Position numbers and translations under genes: made by a program. A model generated the notes under the pieces. The model saw only the letters and a program-made list of their open reading frames with translations, ran no database searches and was not told the DNA's origin. A DNA stretch of 64,000 nt from Ceratobasidium sp. AG-K (Eukaryota > Basidiomycota > Agaricomycetes > Cantharellales > Ceratobasidiaceae): positions 5,058,571 to 5,122,570 of the forward strand of contig JAWNGF010000003.1 in NCBI GenBank assembly GCA_037039685.1. Reading direction: 5' to 3'. The first letter of the stretch is position 1. The number at the start of each line of letters is the position of its first letter. Below, piece after piece: positions 31,202 to 42,563 of the stretch.

Positions 31202-31614
31202 TGTCATGAGCTGACTAAGCTCAGACATTTTATTCTGATTTTATATCTTTTTTTCCGAACACTTTCCTTTTTTGGTACAAATGTCCTCTGGCGCTTAACT
31301 TGTATCATGTGATGTATTTGTCTTTCCATTTGATATGGGTGATGCTTCCGGAACTTCCAGAATGTTGAGTCATATCTCTTATCTCGCTTATCATCGGTTG
31401 TACTCGGCTTTCCCACACTGATAGATGATGATGTGGCATTGATCCCTCATGTATATAAACCCAGAGGTCAAGCCGGTTAACGACAAGGCTTGACCTCCTC
31501 TCCACTAGGACTTGCCCAATCAAATCCTCTTACTATCACTACTCCTTGGGTTCTAAGACTTGTCTAAGTCGAACCCCTTAACCTTTATATACCTAATTGA
31601 CCCAAGTCGGGACA
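31202..31614 (+). repeat. 3' LTR, outer element
   Basis: 413 bp, differing from the 5' LTR at two positions (both CpG to TpG in this copy). Followed by CTAAC at 31615-31619. Confidence 0.92.
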
Positions 31615-31619
31615 CTAAC

Positions 31620-32998
31620 CATGCTCCGGTCACGGTTTCTGACCCAAGGGGCAGTGGAAGCCCCCCTTCATTCACGCGAGGAGGTACCTTGGTCATCAAA
31701 TTAATCCGGGAGGGGTTGAATGGGACCAAACCCGTGGCTTCAAATGACTTGAGGATCTTCTCACCAGTCAGAGCTTTGCTCCGAGCCCGAGCATATATGC
31801 TAGATGGTAATGTTAGTTTCTTTCCTATACAACTCTGGGTGTTCTCACCGAGCAAAATCTTCTTTACGTGCAGGTTGACCAGCTACTGCAGCTAGCTTGA
31901 TCTCATCCGACATGGCCCGTGCGAGTGGCCCAAAAAGGACTTTGTCGAGTGGTTGTAGACGGGCAGTGGAGTGTGGCGGGAGGCAAAGAAGAAGAATATT
32001 ATGATTTTTAGCATACATTGCTGCCTCGTAAGTCATATGAGACACATGGCCATCCCAGATCAGGAGCCGTGGCCGGTCAGCTGCTTTTTCAGCAGTCTCT
32101 GCATCAAATACATTGCGAAGCCAGGAGAGACAAATTTTCGAGTTCATCCAGCCGTGCTCCGAAGTCACAACATTGGCCTTAATGGGGTCACCCTCCTTCC
32201 ATTTTGCTAGCACATAGCTTCCTTGGAAGATGTATGTTGGACGGATGGCGGTACCATCAGCACATACACATTCAACCACGGTAACATTCTTGCAATTACC
32301 ATCTGTCACCATAAGGTCAGTTACCTTCAAATATCTCTTGGGGTTACTCACCCTGTACTTGGATTGGCCGTGCTCTTCTGCGGACAAGTACTTGAGCACG
32401 TTGGACCTGCCCAATCATACATCCCTTCTCATCCATGTTGAACCTGTCGGAAACTGCCACCCGACTAGCAAGGTATTCATACTTGGTGTGTTGTAAGTCT
32501 ATGTTCAGAGACCGAGGAGTCCATCCATACCTTTTCGTAGTAGTCTTTAATCACCTCAGGGTTGGCAGCACCTGCACGGACTCAATCAAGTGACAAACGC
32601 AAACAAGCACGAATTCGTGGATGGCGCTTCAAAAACCGGTCGACATATCCTTTCCCACAAATCCCGAATCCTGGGACTCGGCTCCGAATCACACTTGAGA
32701 TGTATTCGCGAAGGGCTCGCCGAGTGATTGGGAAACCGAGGTCACCGAGACCAAGCACAAAGTCTTCGAGGACATCCTCTTCCGCCTTTGTTAAGAGTTG
32801 TTGACCTTCGTGAGCAGCATTACGAGGCCGTATGCCCTTCATCCGATTCTGTAAGCGCTTGAGACCGATGTTGAACAGTTTTGAGGCTCGCCGCTGTGAA
32901 CGGGAATCAGGATCCTCATTTATCCAAGCAATTGCGCGAGCTACGCGCTCCTCCGTGCTGCCATTATACTTTTGAGCCGAGCCGGACTTGGGGGGCAT
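31620..32998 (-). pseudogene. pogo transposase, N-terminal and catalytic part
   Basis: Starts MPPKSGSAQKYNGSTEERVA with a psq/CENP-B-type HTH (RRASKLFNIGLKRLQNRM, then GYVDRFLKRHPRIRA). The DDE domain follows: VVECVCADGTAIRPTYIFQG, LLIWDGHVSHMTYEA and LPPHSTARLQPLDKVLFGPL. A TGA at about 32579 replaces what was probably CGA after LRLSLD, and a one-base frameshift near 32410 separates NMDEKGCMIG from RSNVLKYLSAEE, so it is inactive even without the LTR insertion. The frame continues across the insertion at 17432. Confidence 0.8.
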
Positions 32999-33275
32999 AT
33001 TACCGAACCCCCGAGGCCAAGTTTTGCTGGGACTGCGGGCTCAAAAAGTGGCAAATTCAACCGTCAACCTCCCGCAAACCACGTGATGCCTTTCTGGGGG
33101 ACTAAGCGCCGAGACCATTTTCAGGATACGCGCCCGATTTTGTAGTTGTGGGAGCACCACTTGGTGGTTTCCCTCCAAACTTTGTAAAATTAATTAATGT
33201 ATAATAAAGAACCTCTATACATATTATGGCGACAAAATACCCAGAATTGCTAGCACAGTCAAAATTTCGCGAATT

Positions 33276-33301
33276 GTGATGCCTTTCCACGTGACCTATG
33301 T
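33276..33301 (-). repeat. Right terminal inverted repeat of pogo element
   Basis: Inverse of the left end; followed by TA at 33302-33303. Confidence 0.8.
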
Positions 33302-34796
33302 TATTACTTGATTCAATTTACGGCTACAAGATGAAGTTTGCTAATGACCAGTTCCTGGTCGAAATGATGAAGCTAAATCAAAACTTGGCCCAGGCAATAT
33401 TACCATCCAGTGCGTGCATATAAGCGTAGTGTCGAAACCCACGTCAGACCCTCCGCATAGACTTTCTGGTGAATATTGTTCCATGGCTTTCGTACGTTCC
33501 AGAGTGGTTACCGGGAGCCAAATGGAAGAAAGTGGCCCGTGAATGGCGGGAGCAGAAGGAGCGCGCTATGGACGGACCTTACGACTGGGCAAAGCGACGT
33601 ATCGTATGTGAGAACAACCACTGTTTACCTGCATAAGTTAATGGATGACTTTGTACCGACTAGAATCGCGGTGCTGATGATTACTCAATCGTCGCAACCA
33701 CTCTGAAGGATGCAAACCAAGCTAACATGGGGCCATCCGAGTCCGACCACCTCGCAAAGACCGTCGGAACCGCCTTGTTCGCAGGTAAGAAATGTTGTTG
33801 TCGCCTACTGTTACCAATGTCTGACTCGAACTCGGCCACTTGCAGGAGGAATGGAAACAGTATGTATTCTATTTACTGGTTTTTCGTCATACTGTCCGTG
33901 ACACCTATGTTTCCTCCAGTCAACTAGCTCTACCCTGTCCTTTGTCCTTGCAATGGCTCTCCATCCAGAAGCTCAGGTCAAGGCTCAATATGAAATTGAC
34001 ACGGTCATTGGCATGGAGAGGCTGCCGACTGCCGCAGACCGGAAGAACCTTCCTTACACAGTTTCGTTGATGTATGAGGTACTGAGGTGGAACCCAAGCA
34101 CTCCAATCGGCGAGTCTTCATATAGCTTTGACCCTTCGCTATTTGACTCGATTTATTCTGTAGGCGTTCCTCATGTCTGCATGGAAGATAACGAATACCG
34201 CGGTTACACTATCCCAAGGGGAACAATAGCGTGAGTGTCTACGTCCCGTATCCGAATGGTTGATGACCTATTGTCCGTCTAGTATTGGCAATATTTGGTA
34301 CTTCTACTATTGAAATCGGGCAGGTACTGGGGTACTGAACTGCCTGACGGCAGGGCCATCACCAGAGACGAGAACATTTACAAGGACCCGGAGTCGTTTG
34401 ATCCAGAGAGGTTCTTAGACCCTGCGGTACCCATACCGCCTGTATTTGGATGGGGAATAAGGTAGGTTCTGGAGCTGGATAATTGGTTACGGCTCGGAAG
34501 TTCAACTGAACTCGGGGGCAGGATTTGTCCTGGCCAACACTTTCTTCACGAGATGTTCTTCATTGAAGTCGTTTCTATTCTTGCAACTTTTAACATTAGT
34601 AAGTACCAGGATGAAGATGGTCGTGTAATCGAACCTGTTAGGGCAGCCGCGAATAATTCGGCAGCATAGTAAGTCAACACTATTTGCTATCATATTAAGT
34701 CCTTACATGGTTTGCAACAGTCGGCCAGCAAGGTTCTTGTTCAAGCTCTCGCCTCGCTCAGAGATGCATGAGCAGTTGATTCGTGATGCTGTGTGA
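33302..34796 (+). pseudogene. Cytochrome P450 copy A, 3' part
   Basis: Resumes at LLDSIYGYKMKFANDQF exactly where the left part breaks off. Exons match copy B one for one, including the 14-nt exon GAGGAATGGAAACA (33846-33859) and the 15-nt exon near 34290. It retains the I-helix GGMETSTSS, the ExxR helix YEVLRWNPSTPI, the PERFLD segment, heme-binding FGWGIRICPGQH and the terminal LSPRSEMHEQLIRDAV. TGA at 34794-34796. The sequence is otherwise well preserved, so inactivation is recent. Confidence 0.8.
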
Positions 34797-35515
34797 AAAT
34801 CATTGTTTAATGGCTTACCAAAGTACAATATAGACTGTTCATTATGCTAGGTGTCAATCAAAAGCCTATATGTTATGGCTACGCTCGCGTGCTAGAGCCC
34901 AAGTCATCAGGAATATCAGACGTGTCTATGGGGGTTATAGACGTCTATGCTGGAGCCTCCGAATCTACGAGCTGCTATACAGCGCTCTATAGAAACTTAT
35001 AGCTTTGGAGGCTCCAGTATAGACTGCTGTAGAAGTAGCGGCCTAGCGATCATATGCGGGTACAACGCCGGCGCTCAATGTTTCTCCGCTTCTTCAATTT
35101 CTCTACGAAAAAACCCGAAATCTCGTTCGGCTCGTGAGGTCTCGGGACTCAGGGGAGGTGCTTGTTGGTCTCAAGCGCTCGTGAGGTCTTGTGAGCCCTC
35201 GCGGGATATGCGCGTATTTTGCTCGTGATTGCTCGCCACTCCTCCTGAGCGCTTAGGAGCTGCCACGAGCTCGACGAGCACCTCCCGTCGATCCCGAGAT
35301 CACACGAGATCCTCAGGGTTTCCTGACTTTCTCAGCGCAAACCTGAGAGGCTTTGCTATACCATTTCTGGCTATTGTCTTATAAGAGCTGAAATCAAAGA
35401 AGGGCCATTCGAACCCACTGAGTCCCCCAACCAGCCAGCCAGCCCTTAAAATGCTGTCGCGGCTTGAATCTCTCGTACCTCTACTATACTCATAATCTCC
35501 CCCCCCCCCCTCGAA
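34797..35515. other. Intergenic with inverted repeats
   Basis: Contains an imperfect hairpin at 34936-35022 (TGGAGCCTCC with GGAGGCTCCA), repeated CTCGTGAG-type words at 35120-35270 and a 13-base C run at about 35501-35513 just before the P450 start. No gene seen. Confidence 0.45.
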
Positions 35516-37789
35516 ATGCTTCAAAGCATACCCCAGATAGCATTGGCGGTTACTATCGTTCTATCAGGGGTATACCTCCTCCGTCGACCACGCTCGCGTA
35601 AATCAACACCGTTGCCCCCAGGGCCACCGTCTTACCCGCTTATCGGTCAACTGCTGTCTCTCCCTCGAGCGTCAGAGGCACAGGCGTTCGCTGAGCTCGG
35701 CACAAGGCTTGGCTGTGAGTAGGCATTGGTGCAATCGCAGTACGTATAGGTAGCTCATAGCTCCACGGTCATAGCCGATATCGTTGCATTGAGGTTCTTC
35801 GGCGCGACCGTCGTATGTCTGAACTCAGCTGATGCAGCAAACGACCTTCTCGAGAAGCGCCCATATATCTACTCGGGCAGGTTCTGCCCTCCGATGATTG
35901 CATCCCCTCGATTGTGAGCTAGCCCATAAGAGGATATCCTTGGGGTTTGAAGGAATCCTTACTGATGATCATCGATTCCCCCATATCACAGACTGGATTT
36001 GCAATATTTTGTCGCATTTATGGATACAACCGAGCTCTGGAAGAAGCAGCGCCGGGCAATGAATGCAAGCCTGAACCAGAAAGCCGTGCTCGGGTTCCGG
36101 GTGGCACAGGAACTTCAAACCAGGAAGCTTCTGCAACGCCTTTTGAACTCGTGCAAGCACCTAAACTCATCGGATGAGCTCAACGAGGAGCTTCACAGGT
36201 TCCGTACCTTTTTCCTTTGATTCACGTGATAGTTAACTGAAGCATCGAGCGGAGCCAGGGTTGTAGGGTCTATACTACTTGACTCTATATACGGCTACGA
36301 AATGAAGGATGCTGGCGATCAGTTCCTGGTTGATAATATGGTGCTGAATCATAATTTAGCCAAGGCCATATTGCCATCCAGTAAGTCCAAAAAACGATAT
36401 CTTGAAACTCTTACCACAGAGTCTTCGCGATAGATTTTCTGGTCAACATCCTGCCATGGCTCTCCTACATTCCGGAATGGTTCCCAGGAGCACAGTGGAA
36501 GAAAACGGCTCGAGAATGGCGAGATCAAAAGAACCGCGCTATAGACGGGCCTTACAACTGGACAAAGCGACGTGTCGTGAGTATTGATTCGTTAAGTAGC
36601 CACACACTAGTGCATACCAACAACGTTTCCGGGTCAAATAGGAAGAGGGCTCAGACGATTATTCTGTCATTTCATCCATGCTAAAGGACGCGCGGCAGGC
36701 TGGATTGGGCTCGTCCGAAGCTGATGCCTACATAAAGACTGTTGGAACAGCTATATTTGCAGGTTAGGAAAGATAACTTAATTCTTAGGTTGCTTAGTAT
36801 TTACACATCTTCGCGTCTAATAGGGGGGATGGAGACTGTATGTGCCCGCTTGGACATGTCACCGGTTATTTGTTCGCTGACGCCGAAATTCCGCTCAGTC
36901 GACAAGCTCCGCTTTGTCGTTTGTGCTCGCTATGGCACTGCATCCAGAGGCTCAGTCCAAAGCCCAGCGCGAAATAGACCAGGTAATAGGCACGGACCGT
37001 TTGCCAAATGCAACGGACAGGAAACGCCTACCATACACCGAGTGTCTACTCAATGAAGTATTGAGATGGAACCCAAGCACTCCGATTGGTGAGAAGTGGA
37101 TACGATTTTATATGTATCCTTATAATCAACTATACTGTCCGTTATGGTACAGGTGTTCCCCACGTTTGTACAGAAGATAATGAATACCGAGGTTACAAGA
37201 TCCCTAAAGGAGCAATAACGTGAGTATATGCGAGTCCAGTGATTAGTGGTATTGATTTTAACCTCCGTCGCCCTGTAGGATCGGAAACATTTGGTACGTC
37301 AGCTGCTTCCTTCTGTTGAATAATAAGCTATTTGTTGAACTAATAACTTGCAGGGCGATTACTAGAGATGAAAGTGTATACAAGGATGCGGAATTATTCA
37401 ACCCGGAAAGGTTTCTGAATCCTATGGTGCCTTTACCGCCTGTGTTTGGGTGGGGGATAAGGTGAGTACGTTGGAGGTTCGACATTTCAGATCCACGACA
37501 CTCTTGCGTTAGGATATGCCCTGGGCAACACTTCCTGCAAGAAATGTTTTTTATCGAGGTAGTTTCAATACTTGCTGTGTTTAACATAAGCAAATATAAA
37601 GACAAGAGCGGGCGAGAAATTAAACCAGTCAGGAAACCTGCGGAGAACTCCGCATCAAAGTACGCTTCAGACAACAATTTGCCTTTATGCAACCTCATGA
37701 CTACGTTTAACAGTCGCCCCGCTACATTTTTATTCACACTCTCGCCTCGTTCTGAGGCTCATGCAGATTTGATTCGTAGCGCTATGTAA
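35516..37789 (+). CDS. Cytochrome P450 monooxygenase, copy B, intact
   Basis: Thirteen exons (35516-35714, 35775-35913, 35992-36198, 36250-36380, 36434-36576, 36642-36762, 36824-36837, 36899-37088, 37153-37219, 37279-37293, 37354-37461, 37513-37659, 37714-37789) sum to 1557 nt, giving 518 aa, normal for a microsomal P450. N-terminal TM anchor, then proline hinge LPPGPPSYPLIGQ; I-helix AGGMETSTSS; ExxR in NEVLRW; PERF in FNPERFL; heme loop FGWGIRICPGQH with the Cys ligand. ER-membrane, NADPH-P450-reductase-dependent oxygenase; resembles fungal CYP64/CYP5144-like enzymes, substrate unknown. Tandem paralog of the broken copy A. Two very short exons (14 and 15 nt) are conserved in both. Confidence 0.88.
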
Positions 37790-38102
37790 AGACAAGCAGA
37801 ATCATCTGCTGGTTTAAGAACTGCATGTATCAACCCCTTTACAACAATTCCAATACACGTAAGCAGAGCACTTTATCGAACACGTGACTCTTTTCTTCTT
37901 AAATACGTTATTACCTTGGTTTATCAAGCCGCCAAATAAACACGTCGACTTGATATGCAGCCTTGTTCATTCAGTTTATTTTGTTTTCACTTTTATGAGT
38001 TATCGTCAATTCCGAAAGTCCTCAGGCAAACATGGAAAGACGAACCCTCTCCTAAGTCACAGGATAGGTCCTTTTTAATATCTTCCTGTACTCATCTTAT
38101 CC

Positions 38103-38610
38103 AGGATGAAGGCATGCAAGAAAAAGAACCTTGAACCAATTCTCGCGGATCCGGAGGCTGGGCTGACCAAGCAGTAGTTTCAAGAGAAGTACAAATCGAC
38201 AACTGAAAAACGCGACCGGTATTCGATGGTTTGGCCTTTTCTTGGTGTAGTATATTGACACACATGGTTCAGTTCGTTCCCCAACTTCTAGCGTGCTCGC
38301 AGCAAGTACAGACCATGAGTACCATTGGAGCGGCGCTTAGGACCGCGCGAGTGTTCGTGCATGGGTATTCGAAACTAAGTTTTGATCGTTCAAGCAGTTA
38401 TCCAAAGATGTGCGATGAGGATCGTTTTAGAACCAAGCGTGGTCCTCTGTACGCCTGGCCCGTCCAGACTGTGTTTGAACGAAATCTCCCATGTGATTAT
38501 GGTAGGTTACAACACTGTCGTTTCGCTTGTCCCACTCATCCGCATCAGTCTTGGATATTCTCGTTGAATAGTACAACTCGGACTGTAGCTATGCGGATCG
38601 AGTGAAAGAG
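38103..38610 (+). pseudogene. F-box gene remnant, copy 3
   Basis: Matches the 3' half of F-box copy 1: KACKKKNLEPILADPEAGLT, an in-frame TAG, then FQEKYKSTTEKRDRY corresponds to KQKDVDSIIEDLTAGLTIKQ and ERKYRHTYKTSGQY of copy 1. VQTVFERNLPCDY with the same splice donor matches VQAMVERNLPYQY. No F-box exon is present, so this is a truncated relic. Confidence 0.6.
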
Positions 38611-39482
38611 ATTCATCGCATCTGCGACGTACTTTCTGAAGATCTCTACCATACCTGGGAACTTGATGGGCACGCACAGTCGTAAATGAATATTCCACTT
38701 TTGTGCGGCGATCATTGGTTCTCCTGGGTTATCTTTGTTCCTGGTGATAGCTATGTTGTTTCGAATGACCCAGGCGGATATTATTAATATTTGATTAATT
38801 CTGGGAGTTTCAGTTGCGTTGGGGAGGTTGGGTCAAGGCCGTGAACTCGTGCGATGTGCAAGTTTCTCAACGAGGGGCCCATGCATCCATTGATTCAATG
38901 GACTAAACATCCAGTCTGCCGTGTGCTAGAAGGATGCTAGGGCGTCATGGAGCTTTCGGATGAATCTAACACGGTGGAACCTACGGACAAGGATTTTGGA
39001 AGGTGACAATGCCGGCAGGAATGGGCGGTTGCGCTTCAGCCTCCAGTTATATGCTATCCAAATGTCACGGAAACATACGGGATCGAGGTTCTAGATCTTC
39101 CATTTAGACTATTTGTATTTTCGCCTCGTGAGACTGAAACTTGAGTCCTTCTTGATATCGAGGACTCGACACGGACGCGAGGTGCCTACGTGGAGGAGGC
39201 GCCTGGCGCCTGTGGCCAAAGCGGTGTCAACAGGCTCCTGAGTATGATGAGTTGTTGGTCGGCGCCCTCCACAACCTTGCGGCAAACACTTTGGGCCAGT
39301 ACTGCGTGTTCAACAGGCCGTCTCCTGTCAATGCAGTTTTGCTGCTAAACAGTATACTCTAGATCTGGTTGATTTTCACAGAGCTTGACTTACGACCTCG
39401 ACGCAACCACCATCCCCCGCAGCAACGCCAATTATCCCCCGGTTTTGGGCGAGATTTTTAGATCAGACGACACTGCTGGATT
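38611..39482. other. Intergenic, promoter side of NudE gene
   Basis: No reading frame or repeat supported between the F-box relic and the next gene. Confidence 0.5.
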
Positions 39483-42054
39483 ATGGCTGCTGCTGTGCTC
39501 GCCCCAATAACGACTCTAAACGATAGAATGACGCCTTCTTCTCCGCCCAGCACCCCTTCGTCGTCGCGTGCCGCCAACGACAGCACAGACTGGGAGGCCA
39601 AGTACCACGAAGTGTCGGAGCTGTTGCAAGAGACGCGAGCCGAACTCGGTAAGTGATGCCCATGTTGATCTCACATTAGATGGGCTGGGTAGTGGGGTGT
39701 GGGGGCCTATCAATGATATCATCTGCCATGTGCACCGCTAACCCATTTCTCTAGATGAATTCCAAACCAGCTCGAAAGAGCTCGAGGAGGAGCTGGAACG
39801 GGAACTAGAGAGCACGGAACGACAAATGTCCGACCTCCGGAACCGTGTGGAACGTGTAGAACGGGAGCGCGACGACTGCAAAACCAAACTCACCAACCTC
39901 CAAGGTACTCATAATACTACTGTAAACTCTTTGCAACGAGAACTTGACGGTCAGTCGGCTGATAATCGTCGAGGGCACGATGGCTAATCTATTCATTCGG
40001 CAGCTTTACGCCAACAGCATTCACTGATAAAGGTCCAACTACGCGAACTCGAAGTTGGCAACGACGATCTGGAGCGATCCGAACGCGAGGTCAGCAGCTC
40101 TTTGGCCGACTTGGAGGGCCGATACGCCAAGGCCCTAGAGGAAAAGATATTGCTCGAACATGAGCTGCAGGACCGGGTCGCGATAGAGGAGGACATGCAA
40201 AGATTAAAGGACGAGCTACGCGGTGCGTATTAACTACCTTTTCTGCGACTTGTAGCTTACACCCGCTCAGAGGCTAGCGAGGAATCCACAATTCTTCGAG
40301 AACAGAACGTCCGGCTATCGGAGCAGTTCCACGCAACCGAGGAACAAAACCGGTCATTGTCCGACGAGCTCTCCAGGCTACGAGAAGAATTATCACAGAC
40401 CCAACATCTATTAGATCTCGCCAAGAGCCAGCCAGCGTTCACCTCGGCTCCAACAACAGCCACAAGCTCAGCCAAGTCATCGTCGTCACATGACTCCCGC
40501 CCTGCCACACCTTCAGCCGCATCGCGCGCATCATCCGACCTCCAACTCGAGGACCTCGCACCCAAAGCGCCACCCACCGAGCAAGCCAATGTTACACCAC
40601 GCGCAAAGGCTGGAGTCTTGGTGTCCCCATCCAAGCGAACGATGTCTGTCACACGTCGGCCGGGAACCGGCATTGTCACTCCGACGGTGGTGCGAAACCC
40701 CAATGCCCACTCTGCCCTCCTCTCGCGTGCTGCGTTTGCACCCAATGCGTCCGTTGCTGCCAACACCCCCGACTCGTTCCGTCGCAGCACTACACTACCA
40801 ACGCTGGCTTCGCCAGTGCCCACCCGACTTCCCACAGCTCGCAACTCTCCTGCATTCGGCGCGCCTGCTCCCAGGAGAGCGCCAAACGGAACTGCGTCAA
40901 CCTCGGGACTCGGTACGACGAGCGGTTTGTTACCAAAGCGTGGTACGGCGGTCCAAATGGTCGGCGAGATGCGTGCGAGGGTCAGAACACTGGAGCAGAA
41001 AATCAACCGAGTGCCTTTGCCCCGAATTCGGAACCCGTCCGGTCGCTACCGCCAGGACGCGAGCAAGGAGAACGACAAGGAGTCGGTCAAGGACCAGGCA
41101 AAACCGGATTGGAAAGGCAGGCGAAGTTTGGATCCCGCTCCTCAGGACAGCCCCGGTTGGGTCATTGTCACCGACGGCCCAGGAAGGAGAGACAGTGGGG
41201 ATTTGCCCTCGCCCTCGCCAGCACCGCGTCCGTCATTGGTTGAGACTGCATCAATGACGAGCCGGCGGTCAGAAGGGCCTCACCGACCCTCATTTTCGAG
41301 CGACCGCTCGCGACAATCGTACGAAAGTCCTCCGCCCTCGGCGTTCCGGGCCGTCTCTATGGAATCACAGGTCGATATTCCGGCCTCGGGTCGAGTCACC
41401 CCCGCCTCAACGACCGGCTCGACTCGAGTCGTCTCTCGCTCTCGAATTTCACTATCTGGCCGCACCACTCCCAATTTCGGCATAACCTCTAATACAACCA
41501 TTTTCGGCATGAGCATCCGGAGACCGTCGTCACGCAACTCGTCTCGCAACACGTTGGCATCTTCGGTCAATGGCGACAGCGCCATTCCTACCCCTCTGTC
41601 TGCGGTACCGTCCCTCTCGCGTATCCCTGCCTCGCCGCTTCCCAACGGCGGTGAGGAGCGGCAACTGTTTGGCCGACCCTCGACGCCCATGGGACTCGGA
41701 TTGGGCACCTTTCTCCCCCTTCCCGTCGACCGCAGTCCATCCAAGTCCGAGAACTTGAACGTGCGCAGGTCAACGAAGCAGCTATCGATGCATCCCGGTG
41801 GTCAAGGCGCGCGCGGCACGGCGACGAGCCCAACACTTCCATCCAGCCTGACCAATACCACGCGAAAGGTTTCATCTCCGCCCCGCGCCAAGACTACCGC
41901 TGGTGGGCCAACCGCAAACAAGCTCGCATCGAGCAGGATCGGCCGACCCAGCTCTATCGGGGTCACGGGCCGAGCCAGTGCGTCCAAGGGCAAGGACAAG
42001 GAAGCGACGGGTCGGTTCAGGAGCGGAAGCGTAGGCTGGAACCGAGAGCGGTAA
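39483..42054 (+). CDS. nudE: NudE/NDEL1-type dynein regulator
   Basis: Exons 39483-39648, 39755-39949, 40004-40222 and 40271-42054 sum to 2364 nt, 787 aa. Residues about 35-240 form a long coiled coil with signature blocks TDWEAKYHEVSELLQETRAE, EFQTSSKELEEELERELEST, THNTTVNSLQRELD, LRELEVGNDDLERSEREVSS and LEEKILLEHELQ, matching fungal NUDE/RO-11. This part binds LIS1/NUDF and dynein; the protein acts in nuclear migration along microtubules. A long Ser/Pro/Arg-rich tail with a short conserved helix (VQMVGEMRARVRTLEQKI) follows. The antisense frame at 40257-41006 is a shadow. Confidence 0.9.
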
Positions 42055-42563
42055 TCCTTGGGTTTTATGCAGCTAGGTATCCGTAATACTATTTTTCCAT
42101 TTCGTTTCTCTGGTCTTTAGGTCTTATGCAAACAATCCCAGCGACATTTTCCCTCACTCCTTTATTTCTTTTTCTTTTTCTTGAAATCATGATACTATCC
42201 GAGGCCCGTCCTCTTTATTCCACCGTTCCGGCTTTTATTGATACCGCGTGTTTTCATTGTATTGAAGCCAACGACGATACTGCTGAATATGTATTACGAA
42301 ATTTCCTTACATTCGTTGGTTTTTGTTTTACATTTACGTTGTTCACGACTAGTGGGAATGCAAGTGGGGTAGTAAATACGTCATTTCGCGTGGCTTGCCA
42401 AATTAGGTGGCCAGAGGCTCCGAGCGGATTTGGGTGACTGGGCAAGTGCGTTACCGACTCGCGGTCGGAATAATTTAACATTCATGGCTGTAGAATGGAT
42501 ACATGGCTTCAGACTGATCCTCCAACTCCAATTATCCATGATGGTTGTTATCAAAACATAAAA
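42055..42563. other. Convergent 3' regions
   Basis: T-rich sequence between the NudE and antiporter genes; a short open frame here has no support. Confidence 0.5.

Larger units (their letters stand above)
17438..31614 (+). mobile_element. Outer Ty3/gypsy chromodomain LTR retrotransposon
   Basis: Bounded by 413-bp LTRs (17438-17850 and 31202-31614) and a 5-bp duplication CTAAC at 17433-17437 and 31615-31619. Internal order: self-complementary primer site, a degenerate extra reading frame, gag, then pol with protease, RT, RNase H, integrase and chromodomain. Removing the nested inner element leaves about 6.95 kb. It is disabled by frameshifts near 20660 and 22457 and by the inner insertion in integrase. 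The LTRs differ at only two positions. Confidence 0.92.
16355..33301 (-). mobile_element. pogo/Fot1-like DNA transposon (host of the retroelement nest)
   Basis: The termini ACATAGGTCACGTG (16355-16368) and its inverse (33288-33301) are flanked by TA at 16353-16354 and 33302-33303, the target duplication of the Tc1/mariner-pogo group. The inverted repeats continue with AGGCATCAC after a 3-bp mismatch. A further CCCCCAG-N2-AGGCATCAC motif lies inside each end (about 16380-16397 and 33083-33100). Without the retroelements the transposon is about 2.77 kb, normal for Fot1/pogo-type elements. The transposase is on the minus strand. Confidence 0.85.

Noticed and set aside
35501..35513. C run before the P450 start as a regulatory motif
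   Set aside because: A homopolymer alone gives no evidence of function and may be a sequencing weak point.
40257..41006. Long minus-strand open frame (249 aa)
   Set aside because: It is antisense to the Ser/Pro-rich tail of the NudE gene; high-GC codon bias keeps the opposite strand open.
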